From the NCBI GenBank assembly GCA_947644475.1, contig CANRZQ010000171.1, positions 1 through 6,162 on the forward strand: DNA of 6,162 bases. Reading direction: 5' to 3'. Shown here in pieces: positions 5,023 to 6,162 of this stretch. Positions within the stretch are counted from its first letter, which is position 1. Every line of letters begins with the position of its first letter. Made by a program: the position numbers and the translations under genes. Source of the DNA: an uncultured Muribaculaceae bacterium. Lineage in GTDB: Bacteria > Bacteroidota > Bacteroidia > Bacteroidales > Muribaculaceae. The notes under the pieces are model-generated. The model was not told the DNA's origin. It saw only the letters and a program-made list of their open reading frames with translations, and did not search any database.

Positions 5023-6162
5023 ATGAATTCCGGGAAATACCTCTCAACTCGCCTCGGGCGCGTTAACGAAGCAATAAAAAAAGCATATGTGGCCGGACGG
5101 CGTATCGTGATACTCGTCACTTCCGAACCCGATTTCGTCGACACCCTGATAGGCCTCAATTCCATCTTTCCTCCTTCGTGCAAGGTAAAGGACAAATACG
5201 GCACCACCAGGTCGTTCGACTCCGTGCGCCACGTCTACTCTCCGGCTTTCATTCCGGCCGAGCCGCAGAATGCCGCCGTGGAATCGCCGCAGATGATTGT
5301 CTGGCATGGCGACCAACTCCCCGCCGAGAGCCTGCGCAATTACGTATTGCATTGCACCGGAGCCTCTTTCGCCGGCACCGACATCGACCGCCGCGCCGCC
5401 GGAGGCTCATCGCCTTTCGAAGCCTTGGCCGCCTCCCTGCTGCTCATCGTAATGCCGGAGGCTCCTTCCGACATTCCTCCGGAAGCAGTGCCGTATTCCG
5501 AGACTGTGACTGTGCCCATGCTCGGCAAAGAGGAGTTCGGCCAGCTGGTATCGCGCGACCTCGCGCACGCCGAAGGCATCGCGCTGTCCACCACTCCCGA
5601 CGGATTCGACACCATTGCCGACACCGAATACCTCACCCGCCTTTACCGTACGATGTTCGGCATGGGCGCACGCCAGGTCACATCCACGCTGGCCGCACAC
5701 CGCACACGGCTTGGAAAAGTATATTACAACACTGCCGACGAGGCCGGCCTGCGCACCTTCGAATCGCTCCTCGCCGACATACGCCGCGACGCCGCGAGCA
5801 TCCTCTCGCAGTCGAGCGCGCTCACGCTCATCGACACCACCAACGCCCCCGTCCCCGCCGGACTCGAAGAAATCAACCGCTGGCTCGCGCAAAACCGCAC
5901 GCGCGTCAAAGACGCCCGCCGCTTCGAGCCATATGTCATGCTCCCCCCCAACGGCATCATCCTCTCGGGCATCCCCGGCTCGGGCAAGTCGATGATGGCC
6001 AAATATATAGGATACACTCTCGACGTTAACCTCATCCGCCTCGACCTCGGCTCGGCCCTCGGAAAATACGTTGGCGACTCTGAGAAAGCCGTGTCGCTCG
6101 CACTCAAACTCGCCGAGGACCTCGCCCCGTGCGTCCTCTGGGTCGACGAAATGGAGAAGGCT
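5023..6162 (+). CDS. Ycf46-type AAA+ ATPase, 3' end beyond the window
   Basis: 380 codons are visible from ATG 5023 to the window edge without a stop. Residues 1-50 (KYLSTRLGRVNEAIKKAY, then RIVILVTSEPDF) match the degenerate N-terminal half of Ycf46-like proteins, which begins with a helix and a strand ending in a TSE/TxE turn. The AAA+ module starts near 278 with AGLEEINRWLAQ. Walker A is GIPGSGKS (316-323), followed by LIRLDLGSALGKYVGDSEKA and LAPCVLWVDEMEKA, whose DE (375-376) is Walker B. The RLD-G...VG-SE and APCVLWxDExEK strings are hallmarks of the Ycf46 branch of the Vps4/SpoVK-like group. The arginine finger and lid are outside the window. Such proteins act as ATP-driven remodelers; the target here is unknown. 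The start has an A-rich leader (CCTTAAAAATG), no Shine-Dalgarno, and sits 30 bases after the 232-bp element, with no promoter of its own seen. Confidence 0.85.
   Translation, partial: MNSGKYLSTRLGRVNEAIKKAYVAGRRIVILVTSEPDFVDTLIGLNSIFPPSCKVKDKYGTTRSFDSVRHVYSPAFIPAEPQNAAVESPQMIVWHGDQLPAESLRNYVLHCTGASFAGTDIDRRAAGGSSPFEALAASLLLIVMPEAPSDIPPEAVPYSETVTVPMLGKEEFGQLVSRDLAHAEGIALSTTPDGFDTIADTEYLTRLYRTMFGMGARQVTSTLAAHRTRLGKVYYNTADEAGLRTFESLLADIRRDAASILSQSSALTLIDTTNAPVPAGLEEINRWLAQNRTRVKDARRFEPYVMLPPNGIILSGIPGSGKSMMAKYIGYTLDVNLIRLDLGSALGKYVGDSEKAVSLALKLAEDLAPCVLWVDEMEKA

Noticed and set aside
4760..5066. Three ORFs across the inverted-arm element (plus 4829-5020, plus 4833-5066, minus 4760-4996)
   Set aside because: They read straight through the inverted arms, one of them runs into the AAA+ start, and peptides of the type NPGMSATPPY recur as the translation of this kind of dispersed repeat. 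No promoter or leader supports them.

Overview
The window looks like a GC-rich member of the Bacteroidales, possibly Muribaculaceae-like. Three things point there. Two promoters match the Bacteroidota consensus (TTTG, 20 bases, TAnnTTTG). Nearly all genes lack a Shine-Dalgarno sequence and start after A-rich leaders. The first full gene is a DUF1460 amidase, a family typical of that phylum. The genus is inference. All full-length genes are on the + strand; one gene start on the - strand may run off the left edge.

Left block (1-3311): a divergent promoter region with a dyad lies between a possible minus-strand gene and a secreted DUF1460 cell-wall amidase (94-966). It is followed after 22 bases by a divergent sigma-70-like protein (989-1738), then a small anti-sigma-like protein (1735-2031, ATGA overlap), then a large helical protein with two membrane spans (2110-3258). 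A 13-bp hairpin (3283-3311) closes the block. Genes 1 to 3 look like one transcript and gene 4 may share it.

Middle block (3349-4499): a GTG-started, membrane-anchored putative zinc metalloprotease with an HELRH motif (3349-4008) overlaps by ATGA an unrecognised 140-aa protein (4005-4427). This pair ends in tandem palindromic repeats of the same family as the hairpin at 3283-3311.

Right block (4500-6162): a good promoter drives a short AT-richer stretch with two competing small ORFs. Next comes a 232-bp element with 60-nt inverted arms (4761-4992) that looks like a dispersed structured repeat. Thirty bases later an AAA+ ATPase of the Ycf46 type starts (5023) and runs off the window edge.

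How these work together is not known. Most can be read as an envelope-associated module: periplasmic amidase, sigma/anti-sigma-like pair, two membrane proteins (one a likely protease) and an AAA+ remodeler. That link rests on gene order only. The most interesting non-coding signal is the inverted-arm element, whose two arms differ mainly at a linker, at a loop base and at one compensatory base pair.
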